64,000 nt of DNA, from positions 55,964-119,963 of the forward strand of contig JAHHHD010000016.1 of NCBI GenBank assembly GCA_019359505.1, written 5' to 3'. Both the position numbers and the translations under genes were made by a program. The notes beneath the pieces are model-generated. The model did not search any database. It saw only the letters and a program-made list of their open reading frames with translations, and was not told the origin of the DNA. Shown one piece after another: positions 26,156 to 37,477 of this stretch (position 1 is the first letter of the stretch; each line of letters opens with the position of its first letter). The DNA comes from Drouetiella hepatica Uher 2000/2452. Lineage in GTDB: Bacteria > Cyanobacteriota > Cyanobacteriia > Elainellales > Elainellaceae.

Positions 26156-27436
26156 ATGGCAGATACTGACATCCTGAAGTTAACAGATGCTAAAATCAAC
26201 CAGGCATCTTTTGCCCTCTACACTACTCCTGTTGACAGGACTCAAGGGCTGTCAATTACCTTCGACTTCTTCTCCTACGGTGGATCAAGTGGATCAACAG
26301 GTGGAGCGAACGGAGGCGATGGTATTGGATTTTTCTTAATCGATGGTGCACAGTCACCCACAAAGCCCGGTGGTTTTGGCGGTTCGTTAGGCTATGCACA
26401 AGACGCCACTACCGCGGGAATTGCTGGCGGATATTTGGGGGTCGGATTTGATGAATTTGGCAACTATTCAGCAGCCCAGGAAGGGCGGATTTTAGGTCCA
26501 GGCACAACCCCTGATGCCATTGCAGTTCGGGGTAGTGAAGCAACTGGCTATAGATATTTAACGGGAACCCCGACGAGTCTACCGGTGAGCCTGGATAACC
26601 CTAGCCCGCAGGCAACTCGCGCGAACTCTCGTAAACAGGCTCAAGTCGATTTGACTCCCACAGGCTTGCTCACAGTTCAGATTGATTTGAACAATGATGG
26701 CGATTTTTTAGATGCTGGAGAGAAGCCGATCGATGCTTTTGATGTCATTGCAGCCGGAAACGGACCTCTCCCTTCTACGCTCAAGTTTGGTTTTGCAGCT
26801 TCAACGGGCGCAGCGACGAATATTCATGAAGTTGGCAACTTCAAAGTCACAGCCTCAGATGGTACTCCATTACCTGGCAATTTTAGCGATGGTCTCTTAA
26901 TTACAGGCAGCGGGACTGGAGCAGCAGGCGGAGTCATAAGAGGCACACCGGGTAGTGACACTATTATTGGAGGCGGCGGAGCCACCATAATAGGAAATGC
27001 AGGAGGTGACAAATTTACCTTTTCTGGCATTAGCAAAGCTGCCGCCCTGAAAAGCTCTACGGTCAGCAAGCTGACTAAGGTGACTGACTTCAAGTTTGCT
27101 CAAGGCGATCGCTTTCAGCTCGACTTTGACAACAACCTCAACACGTCCCAGCGACCCAAGGGGTTGTCCTACGCGGGTACAATTAAAGCGAGAAACCTGA
27201 CAGAAGCGACTAAACTCGCCTACGCCGACAAGAGCGCCAGCAAGCGAGGCAGACAGTCCCTCAAGGGAGATGAGGCACTGTTCTTTAAGTTTGGCAGCCG
27301 CACCTATCTGTCTGTCAATGATACCAAGGCTGCATTCGCTACGAGACTTGACTTGGTTGCAGATGTGACGGGTATTCAGTTCAAGGCAGGAGATATCAAA
27401 AAAGCGTCTCTGTCAGTTGGCAATTACTTCGTCTAA
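26156..27436 (+). CDS. Lectin-like secreted protein with bluetail-type C-terminus
   Basis: A 426-residue protein without a signal peptide. Residues about 10-235 look like a legume/L-type lectin-like sandwich (GIGFFLIDG, GYLGVGFDEFGNYS, LTVQIDLNNDGDFLDAGEK with an EF-like Asp loop). Residues 262-290 carry RTX-like Gly/Asp turns (GTPGSDTIIGGGG, GNAGGDKFTFSG), and 290-420 resemble the cyanobacterial bluetail surface-protein domain (VTDFKFAQGDRFQLDF, GDEALFFKF, ATRLDLVADVTGIQF). Lack of a signal peptide, calcium-binding repeats and position after a type I exporter make it the probable cargo of that exporter. Domain names are from pattern recall. Confidence 0.75.
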   Translation: MADTDILKLTDAKINQASFALYTTPVDRTQGLSITFDFFSYGGSSGSTGGANGGDGIGFFLIDGAQSPTKPGGFGGSLGYAQDATTAGIAGGYLGVGFDEFGNYSAAQEGRILGPGTTPDAIAVRGSEATGYRYLTGTPTSLPVSLDNPSPQATRANSRKQAQVDLTPTGLLTVQIDLNNDGDFLDAGEKPIDAFDVIAAGNGPLPSTLKFGFAASTGAATNIHEVGNFKVTASDGTPLPGNFSDGLLITGSGTGAAGGVIRGTPGSDTIIGGGGATIIGNAGGDKFTFSGISKAAALKSSTVSKLTKVTDFKFAQGDRFQLDFDNNLNTSQRPKGLSYAGTIKARNLTEATKLAYADKSASKRGRQSLKGDEALFFKFGSRTYLSVNDTKAAFATRLDLVADVTGIQFKAGDIKKASLSVGNYFV

Positions 27437-27777
27437 GGATGCATTTGTCAGCAGCATTCCTGTAATGATTTCTGTTGCTGTGGCGGAGCATTACCAACGG
27501 AATCATTACATTTTGAGGACTACCGACGCGTTGATCGACCGAAGAGGATGTTTGAAAAGTCCAACTATTGGTAGCGAAACGTTTCACATCCCCTTCAATC
27601 CCCCTTAAAAAAGGGGACTTTGAATTCATTTTCCCTCTTTTTAAGGGGGGCAGGGGGATCAACAGGTGCCTAAAATCACAGCCGACCACTTTGCAAACAT
27701 CCTCTAAGGCGTGACAGATAGACTCAGGTTCTCTGACAAAAGCTAATCGATCGCCTACTCCTATCCGGGCGATCGCT
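27437..27777. other. Intergenic region with inverted repeats
   Basis: Holds a 10-bp perfect inverted repeat TGTAATGATT (27461-27470) with AATCATTACA (27501-27510), 24 bases after the lectin-like gene, and a second repeat, CCCCTTAAAAAAGGGG (27601-27616) facing an imperfect copy at 27633-27650. The latter is a short sequence type that occurs widely between cyanobacterial genes. No coding frame is accepted. Confidence 0.6.
27601..27650. repeat. CCCCTTAAAAAAGGGG-type inverted repeat
   Basis: Each half is itself nearly palindromic, and the two halves are inverted copies with a 16-base spacer. Intergenic elements of this CCCCTTAAAA type are common in cyanobacterial genomes. It could serve both convergent genes as terminator. 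Confidence 0.6.
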
Positions 27778-29037
27778 TCAATCTTTTACTTCTCCCAATA
27801 TCTCTGCCAAATCAACTTCTCGCGGGTAGATTAGCCAACTCCTCTGCCAGGGCTGTGTCAAGGTTTTGACTAAGGGAGAAAGTTCGCTAATTTCTCGCAA
27901 GCCAGAGCCAATCTGTAGCTTAATGCCTCGCTGATAAAGCGTATAACCTCGGCTCCAGGTAGTTCTCAGCCCCGTGTAGTATGCAGTGCCGTATTCAGAC
28001 TGGCTCTGCGTCGATAGAACAGCCTGCAAAAGTTGCTGTTGGCGATCGCTATCTAATTCAGTCACCTCGAAAGCTTTGGGCAAGTCTCGATCCAGAAAGC
28101 GGCGGCAAAGATCGGCAAGAACGGGATCGGAACAGTGCTGCCACCTTTGAAGGTGATACATGAACACGCCATCATTAGCCTCCAGATATTGGCTGAGCAG
28201 CAGCTGATTACAGTCTTGCTGAAGCCATGCCGTCATCGTGTCATCGGCAGAGAGGTGATGCAGCGCCAAAAGCTCTTTGGCACGACGGAATGCGCTTTCT
28301 AGCACCCAGGAAGCCGCCAGATTTTTGGGATGGTTGTAAATTTGAGCATACATAAAGTAACGAACAATCAGGTAATGCTCGATCGCCGCCATGCCCTTTT
28401 TAGCCACCACAAGCTGTTGAGTCAGCGCATCGTAATCCATTGCCATCAAGATGCGATCGAGATCTAGCTTGCCGTAGGATGCCCCTGTAAAGTAGCTGTC
28501 TCGCATCAGGTAATCTAGGCGATCGCAGTCTAATTGACTGGTGACAAGCTGCCAAACCAACGGCACAGGATGACTTTTGTGGTAAACCAGCCGCATTTGC
28601 TCTAGCAGATCGGGGTCAAATTCATCTAGCAGCATTCGCACCGGAGCAGACTCTTGCAGAATGCGCTCTGTCCAATGCTCGTGATGGTTGCCAAAAATCT
28701 CTTCGCAGGTATGGCTGAAAGGTCCATGCCCAATGTCGTGCAGCAAAGCCGCACAAAGAACCACGGCTCTATAACCCCGCAGTTCAGGATATTTTTGAGC
28801 AATCCGATCGAATGCCCGTCGAGCGATCGCCATCACGCCCAAAGAGTGGGTAAACCGTGACGACTCAGCGCCGTGGAAGGTCAGACTGGCAGGACCAAGC
28901 TGGCGAATTCGGCGCAGTCGCTGGAAGGGCGGTGTATCAATCAGCCGAATCAGCAGCGCCTCTACAGGATCGCCAAAATCTAGCGTGATTGCCCCATGTA
29001 AGGGATCTTGGTAGGTTCGTCCCGCGCTAGGCTGCAC
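27778..29037 (-). CDS. HD domain phosphohydrolase (dNTPase-like)
   Basis: A 419-residue HD-superfamily hydrolase. The metal site is visible as His64 in RFTHSLGV, His100-Asp101 in LLHDIGHGPFSH and Asp in CDRLDYLMRDS near residue 175. The sequence before it (DPLHGAITLDF, FQRLRRIRQLG) is typical of the SAMHD1/YwfO-like dNTP triphosphohydrolase group. Substrate unproven. Its start overlaps the end of the upstream ctpA gene by 11 bases, indicating translational coupling. Confidence 0.9.
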   Translation of the reverse strand: MQPSAGRTYQDPLHGAITLDFGDPVEALLIRLIDTPPFQRLRRIRQLGPASLTFHGAESSRFTHSLGVMAIARRAFDRIAQKYPELRGYRAVVLCAALLHDIGHGPFSHTCEEIFGNHHEHWTERILQESAPVRMLLDEFDPDLLEQMRLVYHKSHPVPLVWQLVTSQLDCDRLDYLMRDSYFTGASYGKLDLDRILMAMDYDALTQQLVVAKKGMAAIEHYLIVRYFMYAQIYNHPKNLAASWVLESAFRRAKELLALHHLSADDTMTAWLQQDCNQLLLSQYLEANDGVFMYHLQRWQHCSDPVLADLCRRFLDRDLPKAFEVTELDSDRQQQLLQAVLSTQSQSEYGTAYYTGLRTTWSRGYTLYQRGIKLQIGSGLREISELSPLVKTLTQPWQRSWLIYPREVDLAEILGEVKD

Positions 29038-30298
29038 CAGCGACTACGGCTCCCTGAGTCAGCACCTCAACGGCAGTTTGATACTGGCGATCGGTAGCAG
29101 TTGCCAATTCATCTCGCGTAATGGGGTCAAGCGAAACCTCCACATCAGGTGCAATGCCCTGACGGTTGATGTCATGGTGATTGGGAGTTTCGTATTTGGC
29201 GATCGTCACCGCCAAGCCAGAGCCATCTGATAGGTTGAACAGGGATTGAATCAAGCCCTTGCCGAAGGTACGTTCGCCAATGAGCTGCGCTCGTCCGTTG
29301 TCTTGCAGCGCACCCGCCAGAATCTCGCTAGCGCTGGCGGTTCCCTGGTTGACCAGCACCACAAGCGGGTCGTCTGTGAGAGCGGCACCGCTTGCTTCAA
29401 AACTGTCCTGGATGCCGTTGCGGTTGACGGTATAAACCACAGTCCCTTCCCCCAGCCAAAGCCGTGCAATCTCAATCCCCGACTGCAACAGCCCACCCGG
29501 ATTGCTGCGGAGGTCTAGCACGTAGGCATTTGCTCCTTGAGACTCCAAATGCTTGATGGCGCTTCCCACCTCGGCACTGGCATTTGCATTGAACTGACTC
29601 AGGCGAATATAGCCAATTTGTGTCCCGTCATCTTGGGTGCGCAGGTCAGCGTACACCGGATTAAGACTGATACGATCGCGTACCAAAGTGATGTCCTGAA
29701 CTTGAGGTGAAGGACGATCGGCGTCTTGAAACTCTTCAGGCGCAATAGTTAGCGTTACTTTGCTGCCTGTGACACCCCGCATTCGTTCGGCAGCTTCGTC
29801 CAGGGAAAGCTTGGTCGTGGGATACCCGTTGATCTTGAGAATGCGATCGCGGGGTTTAATTCCAGCTTTCTCGGCGGGCGATCCTTCAATCGGCGCAATG
29901 ACACGCAACTCGCTGTTGGGGTTGTCCTGCGTAATTTGCAAACCCACGCCCGTTAGCTCTCCAGCCGTGTTGGTTTGGAGACTGCGATACTGATCGGGCT
30001 TGAGCAACCGGGTGAAGGGATCATCCAGACTCGCCAGCATTTTCTGAATCGCGCCATAGGTCTGCTCACGATTATTAATCGGCTGCTGCAAAGCCTTTTG
30101 CCGCACCAGCCACCAGTTTTGATGGTTAAACGTGCTGTCTACATAAGCGCGATCGACAATTCGCCAAACTTCACTTAAAAGCCGCTGCTCTTCCGTCAGC
30201 GCCAGCGCGGGCGAACTTAACACGCCCATCGCCAAACTCATTGCCAGACTTACCGAAAGCACGAGCAGCAGGACAGATCTAAAAATCCGATTTCTCAT
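29027..30298 (-). CDS. ctpA: C-terminal processing peptidase CtpA (S41 family)
   Basis: Lumenal serine protease that cleaves the C-terminal extension of photosystem II protein D1, needed for assembly of the manganese cluster. The 423 residues start with a signal peptide (hydrophobic 8-30, cleavage likely after SSPALA), a helical domain with DPFTRLLKPDQY, a PDZ domain at about 105-190 (ELTGVGLQI), and the S41 catalytic domain. The Ser-Lys dyad, by family spacing, is Ser322 in GTASASEI and Lys347 in GERTFGK. The following HD-hydrolase gene overlaps its stop. Paralogues CtpB and CtpC exist in cyanobacteria, so the A assignment is probable. Confidence 0.9.
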   Translation of the reverse strand: MRNRIFRSVLLLVLSVSLAMSLAMGVLSSPALALTEEQRLLSEVWRIVDRAYVDSTFNHQNWWLVRQKALQQPINNREQTYGAIQKMLASLDDPFTRLLKPDQYRSLQTNTAGELTGVGLQITQDNPNSELRVIAPIEGSPAEKAGIKPRDRILKINGYPTTKLSLDEAAERMRGVTGSKVTLTIAPEEFQDADRPSPQVQDITLVRDRISLNPVYADLRTQDDGTQIGYIRLSQFNANASAEVGSAIKHLESQGANAYVLDLRSNPGGLLQSGIEIARLWLGEGTVVYTVNRNGIQDSFEASGAALTDDPLVVLVNQGTASASEILAGALQDNGRAQLIGERTFGKGLIQSLFNLSDGSGLAVTIAKYETPNHHDINRQGIAPDVEVSLDPITRDELATATDRQYQTAVEVLTQGAVVAGAA

Positions 30299-30500
30299 AG
30301 TACAGATCTTAAAGTGAGTCTGGCTTCCTGGCTATAGGGTGAATGCGGAAAAGTGCGGTAGCAGCATCTGCAAGAGTGAGTTGAGGAGATCATTAAGATC
30401 CGCTCAAACCTGGCTTTACAGAGCCTTGCACAGTGCAATTCACCTGAGAGCTGTGTTACATTTATTGACAGTCATAATACCCCCCTGGAACTCTCGTTTC

Positions 30501-31169
30501 ATGTTTACAAAACAAGTTACTGACTCAAAAACCTTCAAGTGGTTTGATGAGCGTCTTGAGATTCAGGCGCTCGCTGATGATATCAGCAGCAAGTATGTTC
30601 CTCCCCATGTCAACATTTTCTATTGTCTGGGGGGCATTACCTTAACTTGCTTCATCATCCAGTTCGCCACTGGATTTGCAATGACTTTTTACTACAGACC
30701 GACTGTAGCTGAAGCCTTTACTTCTGTGCAGTACATCATGAACGATGTCAGCTTCGGCTGGCTGATTCGCTCCATTCATCGCTGGTCTGCCAGCATGATG
30801 GTTTTGATGATGATCCTGCACGTTTTCCGTGTCTATCTGACGGGTGGATTCAAGAAGCCTCGTGAGTTGACCTGGGTGACTGGCGTTGTGCTAGCAGTAA
30901 TCACGGTGTCCTTCGGTGTAACGGGATATTCACTGCCCTGGGATCAGGTCGGCTACTGGGCGGTGAAAATCGTATCCGGTGTGCCTGAGGCGATTCCTGT
31001 GGTAGGCGTTTTGATTTCCGACATGCTGCGGGGCGGTGCTAGCGTGGGTCAAGCCACTCTAACTCGCTACTACAGCGCTCACACCTTCGTCTTGCCTTGG
31101 CTGATTGCGGTGTTCATGCTGCTGCACTTCCTGATGATCCGCAAGCAGGGCATTTCTGGTCCCTTGTAA
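30501..31169 (+). CDS. petB: Cytochrome b6 (PetB)
   Basis: Haem-bearing subunit of the cytochrome b6f complex, linking plastoquinol oxidation to plastocyanin or cytochrome c6 in thylakoids. The ATG at 30501 gives exactly 222 residues, the normal length. Four transmembrane helices carry the paired haem-ligand histidines ([36 protein letters not shown]), and Cys42 in FYCLGGITL corresponds to the residue that binds haem cn. The PDBK-like plastoquinol-site [10 protein letters not shown] is intact. An upstream open frame is only a run-on. petD follows 83 bases later. Confidence 0.98.
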   Translation: MFTKQVTDSKTFKWFDERLEIQALADDISSKYVPPHVNIFYCLGGITLTCFIIQFATGFAMTFYYRPTVAEAFTSVQYIMNDVSFGWLIRSIHRWSASMMVLMMILHVFRVYLTGGFKKPRELTWVTGVVLAVITVSFGVTGYSLPWDQVGYWAVKIVSGVPEAIPVVGVLISDMLRGGASVGQATLTRYYSAHTFVLPWLIAVFMLLHFLMIRKQGISGPL

Positions 31170-31252
31170 TGGGGTTCTTTGTAGCCTGATCCTTTGAACC
31201 TGGTTCTCTGCAAACCGCTTCAATTTAAATAACTTAAGGAGAGCACTCCCTC

Positions 31253-31735
31253 ATGGCAACAATTAAGAAGCCAGACCTCGCAGATCCGATTCTGCGAGAG
31301 AAGCTGAAGAACGGTATGGGTCACAACTACTACGGTGAACCTGCCTGGCCTAACGACTTGCTTTACATTTTCCCAGTTGTGATTCTGGGCACGATCGCTT
31401 GCTGCGTGTCTCTCGCCGTACTTGATCCGTCCATGGTGGGTGAACCTGCAAACCCCTTTGCAACACCGCTCGAAATCTTGCCTGAGTGGTATTTGTATCC
31501 TGTGTTCAACATCTTGCGCGTTTTGCCTAACAAGCTGTTGGGCGTTGCCTGCATGGGTGCCGTACCTCTGGGTTTGATTCTGGTTCCCTTCATTGAGAAC
31601 GTCAACAAGTTTCAAAACCCTTTCCGCCGTCCTGTGGCAACAGCCGTTTTCCTGTTTGGTACGGTAGTTACCCTGTGGTTAGGAATTGGCGCTGTGATGC
31701 CGATCGACAAGGCGCTGACGCTGGGCTTGTTCTAA
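31253..31735 (+). CDS. petD: Cytochrome b6f subunit IV (PetD)
   Basis: Subunit IV of the cytochrome b6f complex, 160 residues, the standard length, with three transmembrane helices. The quinol-oxidation-site motif PEWYLYP is present near residue 77, and [18 protein letters not shown] marks the N-terminus. AAGGAGAG about 8 bases before the ATG is a good ribosome binding site. It forms the usual petBD operon and is followed by a hairpin terminator. Confidence 0.98.
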   Translation: MATIKKPDLADPILREKLKNGMGHNYYGEPAWPNDLLYIFPVVILGTIACCVSLAVLDPSMVGEPANPFATPLEILPEWYLYPVFNILRVLPNKLLGVACMGAVPLGLILVPFIENVNKFQNPFRRPVATAVFLFGTVVTLWLGIGAVMPIDKALTLGLF

Positions 31736-31753
31736 GTTGCGACCTATCTAAAA

Positions 31754-31820
31754 TTAGCGCCTCCTGAACTCTCTGCGGATGTAAACTCATCTCTGTGAGG
31801 TCGAGGGGCGCTAGCTTTTT
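31754..31820 (+). terminator. Terminator after petBD
   Basis: TTAGCGCCTC (31754-31763) pairs with GAGGGGCGCTAG (31803-31814, two-base bulge) and is followed by CTTTTT. It separates petD from the DUF2237 gene. Confidence 0.65.
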
Positions 31821-31856
31821 GCCTGTTTAGCTGAACTTTTACAGTATGGAGAAGAT

Positions 31857-32219
31857 ATGTCTCAAGCTAAAAACGTTTTGGGTGGAACGCTAGAGTGCTG
31901 CTGCACCGACCCTATGACCGGATTTTACCGTGACGGATATTGCAGCACGGGTGCCGGAGATGTCGGGATGCATATTGTCTGCGCTCAGGTGACAGCAGAA
32001 TTTCTAGCCTTTAGCAAGTCGCGCGGCAATGATTTGACCACACCAATGCCGATGTATAGCTTTCCAGGGCTAAAACCGGGCGATCGCTGGTGTCTTTGCG
32101 CCTCGCGCTGGCAAGAGGCTTTTGAGGCAGGAATGGCTCCGCCTGTGGTGCTAGAAGCCACCCATGCTGCCGCCATTGAATACGCGGCGCTCAGCGACTT
32201 GAAGCAGCACGCCATCTAG
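31857..32219 (+). CDS. DUF2237 family protein
   Basis: A 120-residue cytoplasmic protein of the DUF2237 family. It has clustered cysteines (LECCCTDP near residue 13, Cys in GYCSTG, and DRWCLCASRW near 81-90), which suggests metal binding or redox activity, although none is demonstrated to my knowledge. The fold is widespread in bacteria and algae. Good start with GGAG upstream of the ATG. It has its own transcription unit after petBD and converges with crtB. Confidence 0.85.
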   Translation: MSQAKNVLGGTLECCCTDPMTGFYRDGYCSTGAGDVGMHIVCAQVTAEFLAFSKSRGNDLTTPMPMYSFPGLKPGDRWCLCASRWQEAFEAGMAPPVVLEATHAAAIEYAALSDLKQHAI

Positions 32220-32239
32220 ACCTTGCCTGTGCCCTTGCG

Positions 32240-33169
32240 CTAGAGAACTTCCGATTTTAACTTTGCTATCGGCAAATACAGGAACTTTCGCCAGTTTGGC
32301 ACATAGGCTCGCTTGCGAAACACATCATACTGATTTTTCTCTATCACGTCCAAAATGCCGCGATAGAGCATTAGCGCCGACCAGACGGGAAAGCGGGCAT
32401 CTGGGCTGAGTAGCCTGACTCCCAACTCGGCTTCGTTGAAGAACTGACGAGCCCGCTGAATTTGAAACTTCATGAGTGCCTGCCAGCGATCGTCCACTAC
32501 ACCATTAAACAGATCTTTTTCGGAGTACTTAAATTGCTCTAGATCCTCAAGCGGCAGATAAATTCGACCTCGACGAGCATCCTCCCCCACGTCGCGCAGG
32601 ATGTTGGTGAGCTGATTGGCAATGCCCAAGGCGATCGCTTTAGCCTCTGGATTCACCGTTGGATGGGCTTGATCCCAGGGAGCCGTGCCCCGGCTGGTGT
32701 CTACTCCCATGACTGGCGTCGTCATTAGACCCACCGTTCCAGCAACCCTGTAGCAGTAAAGCTCCAGCTCTTCAAAAGTTTCATAGCGCGATCGGTACAA
32801 GTCCATTCGCTGTCCGGCGATCATGTCGCGGAAGGGCTGAATGTCGATAGGAAATCGCTCTAGGGTGTCAATCAATGCCACATCCGCGTCATCAATGGCA
32901 TGTCCGGCAAAGACAGACTCTAGAGTCCCTTCCCATTGATCCAACGTAGCATTGGTTGTTTCGGCAGAGTGAGGGCCATCGACTAACTCATCAGTACGAC
33001 GGCACCAAACATAGATTGCCCAAACCGCTCGACGCTTTTCCTCTGACATCAGCAGAGTACCGAGATAAAACGTCTTGGAATACTCTGCCGTCACTTGACG
33101 ACAGAGTTCGTAGGCATTGTCCAAGGAAATTAGAGGGGTGGCGTGGGGTGATTCAGGCAGTTGCAGCAT
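32240..33169 (-). CDS. crtB: Phytoene synthase CrtB
   Basis: Condenses two geranylgeranyl diphosphates to 15-cis-phytoene, the first committed step of carotenoid synthesis, on the membrane surface. Both Asp-rich Mg2+-diphosphate motifs are present: DELVD (60-64) and DVGED (193-197), with the squalene/phytoene-synthase signature [12 protein letters not shown] before the second. The 309-residue length is normal. It lies 144 bases downstream of pds on the same strand, the conserved cyanobacterial pds-crtB order. Confidence 0.97.
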   Translation of the reverse strand: MLQLPESPHATPLISLDNAYELCRQVTAEYSKTFYLGTLLMSEEKRRAVWAIYVWCRRTDELVDGPHSAETTNATLDQWEGTLESVFAGHAIDDADVALIDTLERFPIDIQPFRDMIAGQRMDLYRSRYETFEELELYCYRVAGTVGLMTTPVMGVDTSRGTAPWDQAHPTVNPEAKAIALGIANQLTNILRDVGEDARRGRIYLPLEDLEQFKYSEKDLFNGVVDDRWQALMKFQIQRARQFFNEAELGVRLLSPDARFPVWSALMLYRGILDVIEKNQYDVFRKRAYVPNWRKFLYLPIAKLKSEVL

Positions 33170-33313
33170 TACATTGACGCTGAGGGTTTAACTTCGGAGC
33201 TATTACTTCGGAGCAAACAGCTATCAGTTATTCTCCTATGGCAGTGCCACGAAACGGCATTTATTAAGCAGCTAACCGCTAGATTTGGCGATTTCATAGG
33301 TAAAAGTAAAGGT

Positions 33314-34735
<1,422 letters not shown>

Positions 34736-34947
34736 CTACTGTCCTTTGAATTGATTCTCATATTATATGTTGCGAACTGTAACATATCGACCTGTAACTC
34801 CCTAAATTCTGGAGGAAATGTAAAGAATAGATGAAGCTGTCTATAGCTATACAAAGATCTGATGTCTCTGCTGTGAGTGAAGATACTGTTAAGGATGAAA
34901 ATCACTCTGCACACGTCACCCATTCCTGATGCTTAAACTCTATCGAA

Positions 34948-36069
34948 ATGAAAGGATCGTCCATTTTTAAACTGCTGAAGCAGCGTCCCTGGGTTTTTCT
35001 GCTGCTAGGAGCGTTGTCTCTTGGAGGCGTACTTTTGGGTGGGCAATCTCAAATGCTGAGTCGGCAGTCTGCTCCAACGGCTACGGCAACCGCTAGCGCT
35101 TCACCTGCAAACAGCGCGCCTGTTGCCCCCATTGCCTCCAAAACACCGATCGCGTCCAAAATCTCTGGGACAGCGACCGCTTCTGTTTCCCCTAAAACTT
35201 CTCCGTCTCCTCCAACCACTCCGTCTACTTCACTCAGCCCTAAAGCCGAGGCTTCCCCTACAAAGCCATTGCTGACGCCAGAACAACAGGCTATGAATCA
35301 GCGGGCAAAAGCGGCATTTGAGGCTTCTCTGTCTTCGGTCGATTCTTTGATTGAAATGCGGGTGGCGATCGCCAAAGGGGTTTCTGCCCTTACCCTGAAC
35401 GTTTCTACTGACGCGGAGCTAGTTGACCAAAACGGTCAGCACTTAGGCAGTCTCGCTGCTGAAGAAGCCTACAAGGCTCAAGCAAATGGGGCATCTATCA
35501 GCCTTGCCGCTCAGGAGTTGTCTTCCCCTGTCTGGATTGAACCCCCTCCAGGGGGCACTTTTACGCTAGGCGATCGGACTTATCGGGGACGGCTGCTGCT
35601 TGCCGCTAACGGCAGCCATCTGTGGGGCGTAAATTTCGTTAGCCTCAAGCAGTATCTCTACAGCGTTGTAGCTAGCGAAGTGTCTCCAAGCTGGCCGATG
35701 GAAGCGCTTAAAGCTCAGGCTGTGGCAGCTCGCTCTTACGCGCTGACCTACCACTTTAAACCCGTCAACTCGCTCTATCAGCTAGGTGATGACGAGTATT
35801 TTCAGGTGTACAGCGGTCTTGCTAAAGAAGCGGATGCGACCAATCGAGCGGTGGACGCGACGGCAGGTGAATTCGTCAGCTACCGGGGCGGTGTAGTTGA
35901 GTCGCTGTATGCGGCATCAGATGACATTGTGGCAGAAGCTTTTCAGGGCAAAGGAATGAGCCAGTTAGGAGCCTTGGGGCTTGCAGAAAAAGGCTATACC
36001 TATGAGCAAATTTTGGAGAATTATTACCCCGGCACAGGAGTGGGCAGGATTCAGCAGGATTATGAGTAA
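34948..36069 (+). CDS. SpoIID/LytB domain exported protein
   Basis: A 373-residue protein with an N-terminal anchor (hydrophobic 13-32), a Ser/Thr/Pro/Ala-rich linker (residues about 40-112) and a SpoIID/LytB domain in the C-terminal half. The domain is recognised from YLYSVVASEVSPSWP, ALKAQAVAARSYAL and the ending GKGMSQLGALGLAEKGYTYEQIL. Family members bind or cleave denuded peptidoglycan glycans; the Bacillus lytic transglycosylase is the best studied. In cyanobacteria the role is likely in cell wall remodelling. The AVAARSYA catalytic-domain core, including its conserved Glu in SEVSPSW, is kept. Confidence 0.88.
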   Translation: MKGSSIFKLLKQRPWVFLLLGALSLGGVLLGGQSQMLSRQSAPTATATASASPANSAPVAPIASKTPIASKISGTATASVSPKTSPSPPTTPSTSLSPKAEASPTKPLLTPEQQAMNQRAKAAFEASLSSVDSLIEMRVAIAKGVSALTLNVSTDAELVDQNGQHLGSLAAEEAYKAQANGASISLAAQELSSPVWIEPPPGGTFTLGDRTYRGRLLLAANGSHLWGVNFVSLKQYLYSVVASEVSPSWPMEALKAQAVAARSYALTYHFKPVNSLYQLGDDEYFQVYSGLAKEADATNRAVDATAGEFVSYRGGVVESLYAASDDIVAEAFQGKGMSQLGALGLAEKGYTYEQILENYYPGTGVGRIQQDYE

Positions 36070-36403
36070 AGAAATTTTGGATTGAACAAAAGCCTGGGTT
36101 TCTTAGAGGCTTGTGGAGTTATGGCAATCGCCAAGGCGGTTAGGACGGGGACATTTAGGGTGGGCGCTTCACGCCCACCCTAAATGTCCTCAGGAACATG
36201 GATTTAACAAGATGTAATTCTTGGGGTAGGGGATTGCAATGCTAAGCCCCTCCTGTAGATCGGTTGTACTGGCGACAGCCATATACGAAGCGCCAATGGC
36301 GCTCTGATTTTGTTTACCTATTTGCTTATTTGACCATTCGGTAGAGCTAATTGACTCCTCTGTTCGTTACTTTATTAAGGTTGGGCTGATCAGGAGAAGA
36401 AAT
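36070..36403. other. Intergenic region with repeat elements
   Basis: Contains copy 2 of the dispersed hairpin element, a degenerate copy of a GTAGGGG-attgcaatgc-CCCCTCCTG stem (about 36226-36260), and a small hairpin AGCGCC-AAT-GGCGCT (36289-36303 region). No gene is accepted. GGAGAAG near 36391 is the ribosome binding site of the next gene. Confidence 0.65.
36120..36190. repeat. Dispersed hairpin element, copy 2
   Basis: Same two-module layout as copy 1: the GGCAATCGCCAAGGCGGTTAGG module, then an 18-bp stem (36149-36166 with 36172-36189). It lies 51 bases after the SpoIID gene in the same orientation as copy 1. Confidence 0.85.
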
Positions 36404-37387
36404 ATGGCGTTAGGAATGTTGATGTCTGGCAAGTGGGTGTCAGAGCGCGAACAGGAAGATGAAAAGGGTCGGTTTGTGCGCCCTTCGACAACGTTTCGCA
36501 GCTCAATTACTGCTGATGGGTCGAGTGGATTTAAGGCAGAAAGCGCTCGCTATCATCTCTACGTTTCTCTTGCCTGTCCTTGGGCACACCGAACTCTGAT
36601 CATGCAGCAGCTCAAAGGGCTTACAGAAGCAGTTTCTGTATCTATTGTCGATCCGGTCATGGGCGATCGCGGCTGGCAGTTTTCAGATGCACCTGGATGC
36701 ATTCCCGATACGGTAAACAATGCTAGTTTTCTATGGGAAACTTACGTTCAGGCAGAGGCAAACTATACTGGACGCGTCACGGTACCCATTCTGTGGGATA
36801 AGCAAACCCAGGCGATCGTTAATAACGAATCTCGCGAAATCATTCGCATGTTCGATATTGAGTGTGAGGCGATCGCCACAAACAGTCTTGATCTGTATCC
36901 TAGGAAACTGCGCGAAACTATCGATCGAGCAATTGATACCATCTACACACCTATTAACAACGGCGTATACCGTGCTGGATTTGCCACAACTCAATCCGCT
37001 TACGAAGAGGCAGTGACTGAGCTGTTTGAAGCGCTAGATCATTGGGAGAAGATTTTAAGTCAGCAAAGATTTCTCTGTGGCGATCGCTTGACTGAAGCCG
37101 ATATTTGTCTATTCACAACGCTGCTACGCTTTGATGCCGTCTACTATGTCCATTTCAAATGCAATCTTCGTCGCATCGTTGACTATCCCAATCTGTGGGG
37201 CTACCTGCGAGAAATCTATCAGTACCCCGGCATCAAAGAAACCTGCAATCTTGATCACATCAAGCAGCATTACTACAGAAGCCATCCTAAGGTAAATCCG
37301 CTAGGCATCGTGCCTCTAGGGCCTGTGATTGATTTTGAAACTGATCCAAAGCGCGGAGCGATCGGGCGAAGGATTCCCTCGGATTAA
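36404..37387 (+). CDS. Glutathionyl-hydroquinone reductase-like glutathione S-transferase (ECM4/YqjG type)
   Basis: A 327-residue Omega/Xi-class glutathione transferase homologue. The catalytic Cys58 lies in VSLACPWAHRT, the hallmark of glutathionyl-hydroquinone reductases, which reduce glutathionylated quinols. The thioredoxin-like domain (about 45-160) includes VNNESREIIRMF for glutathione binding; the helical domain follows, with LTEADICLFTTLLRFD and the Tyr/His-rich CNLDHIKQHYYRSH segment. A good GGAGAAG ribosome binding site precedes the ATG. Confidence 0.9.
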   Translation: MALGMLMSGKWVSEREQEDEKGRFVRPSTTFRSSITADGSSGFKAESARYHLYVSLACPWAHRTLIMQQLKGLTEAVSVSIVDPVMGDRGWQFSDAPGCIPDTVNNASFLWETYVQAEANYTGRVTVPILWDKQTQAIVNNESREIIRMFDIECEAIATNSLDLYPRKLRETIDRAIDTIYTPINNGVYRAGFATTQSAYEEAVTELFEALDHWEKILSQQRFLCGDRLTEADICLFTTLLRFDAVYYVHFKCNLRRIVDYPNLWGYLREIYQYPGIKETCNLDHIKQHYYRSHPKVNPLGIVPLGPVIDFETDPKRGAIGRRIPSD

Positions 37388-37477
37388 GCCATCAGAGCCT
37401 AAACGCTAGGTGAATTTGGGAATCTCCCCCTACAATACTGTCACCGCTAAACTGTTGCTAACTGCCTCCATCCGTTT

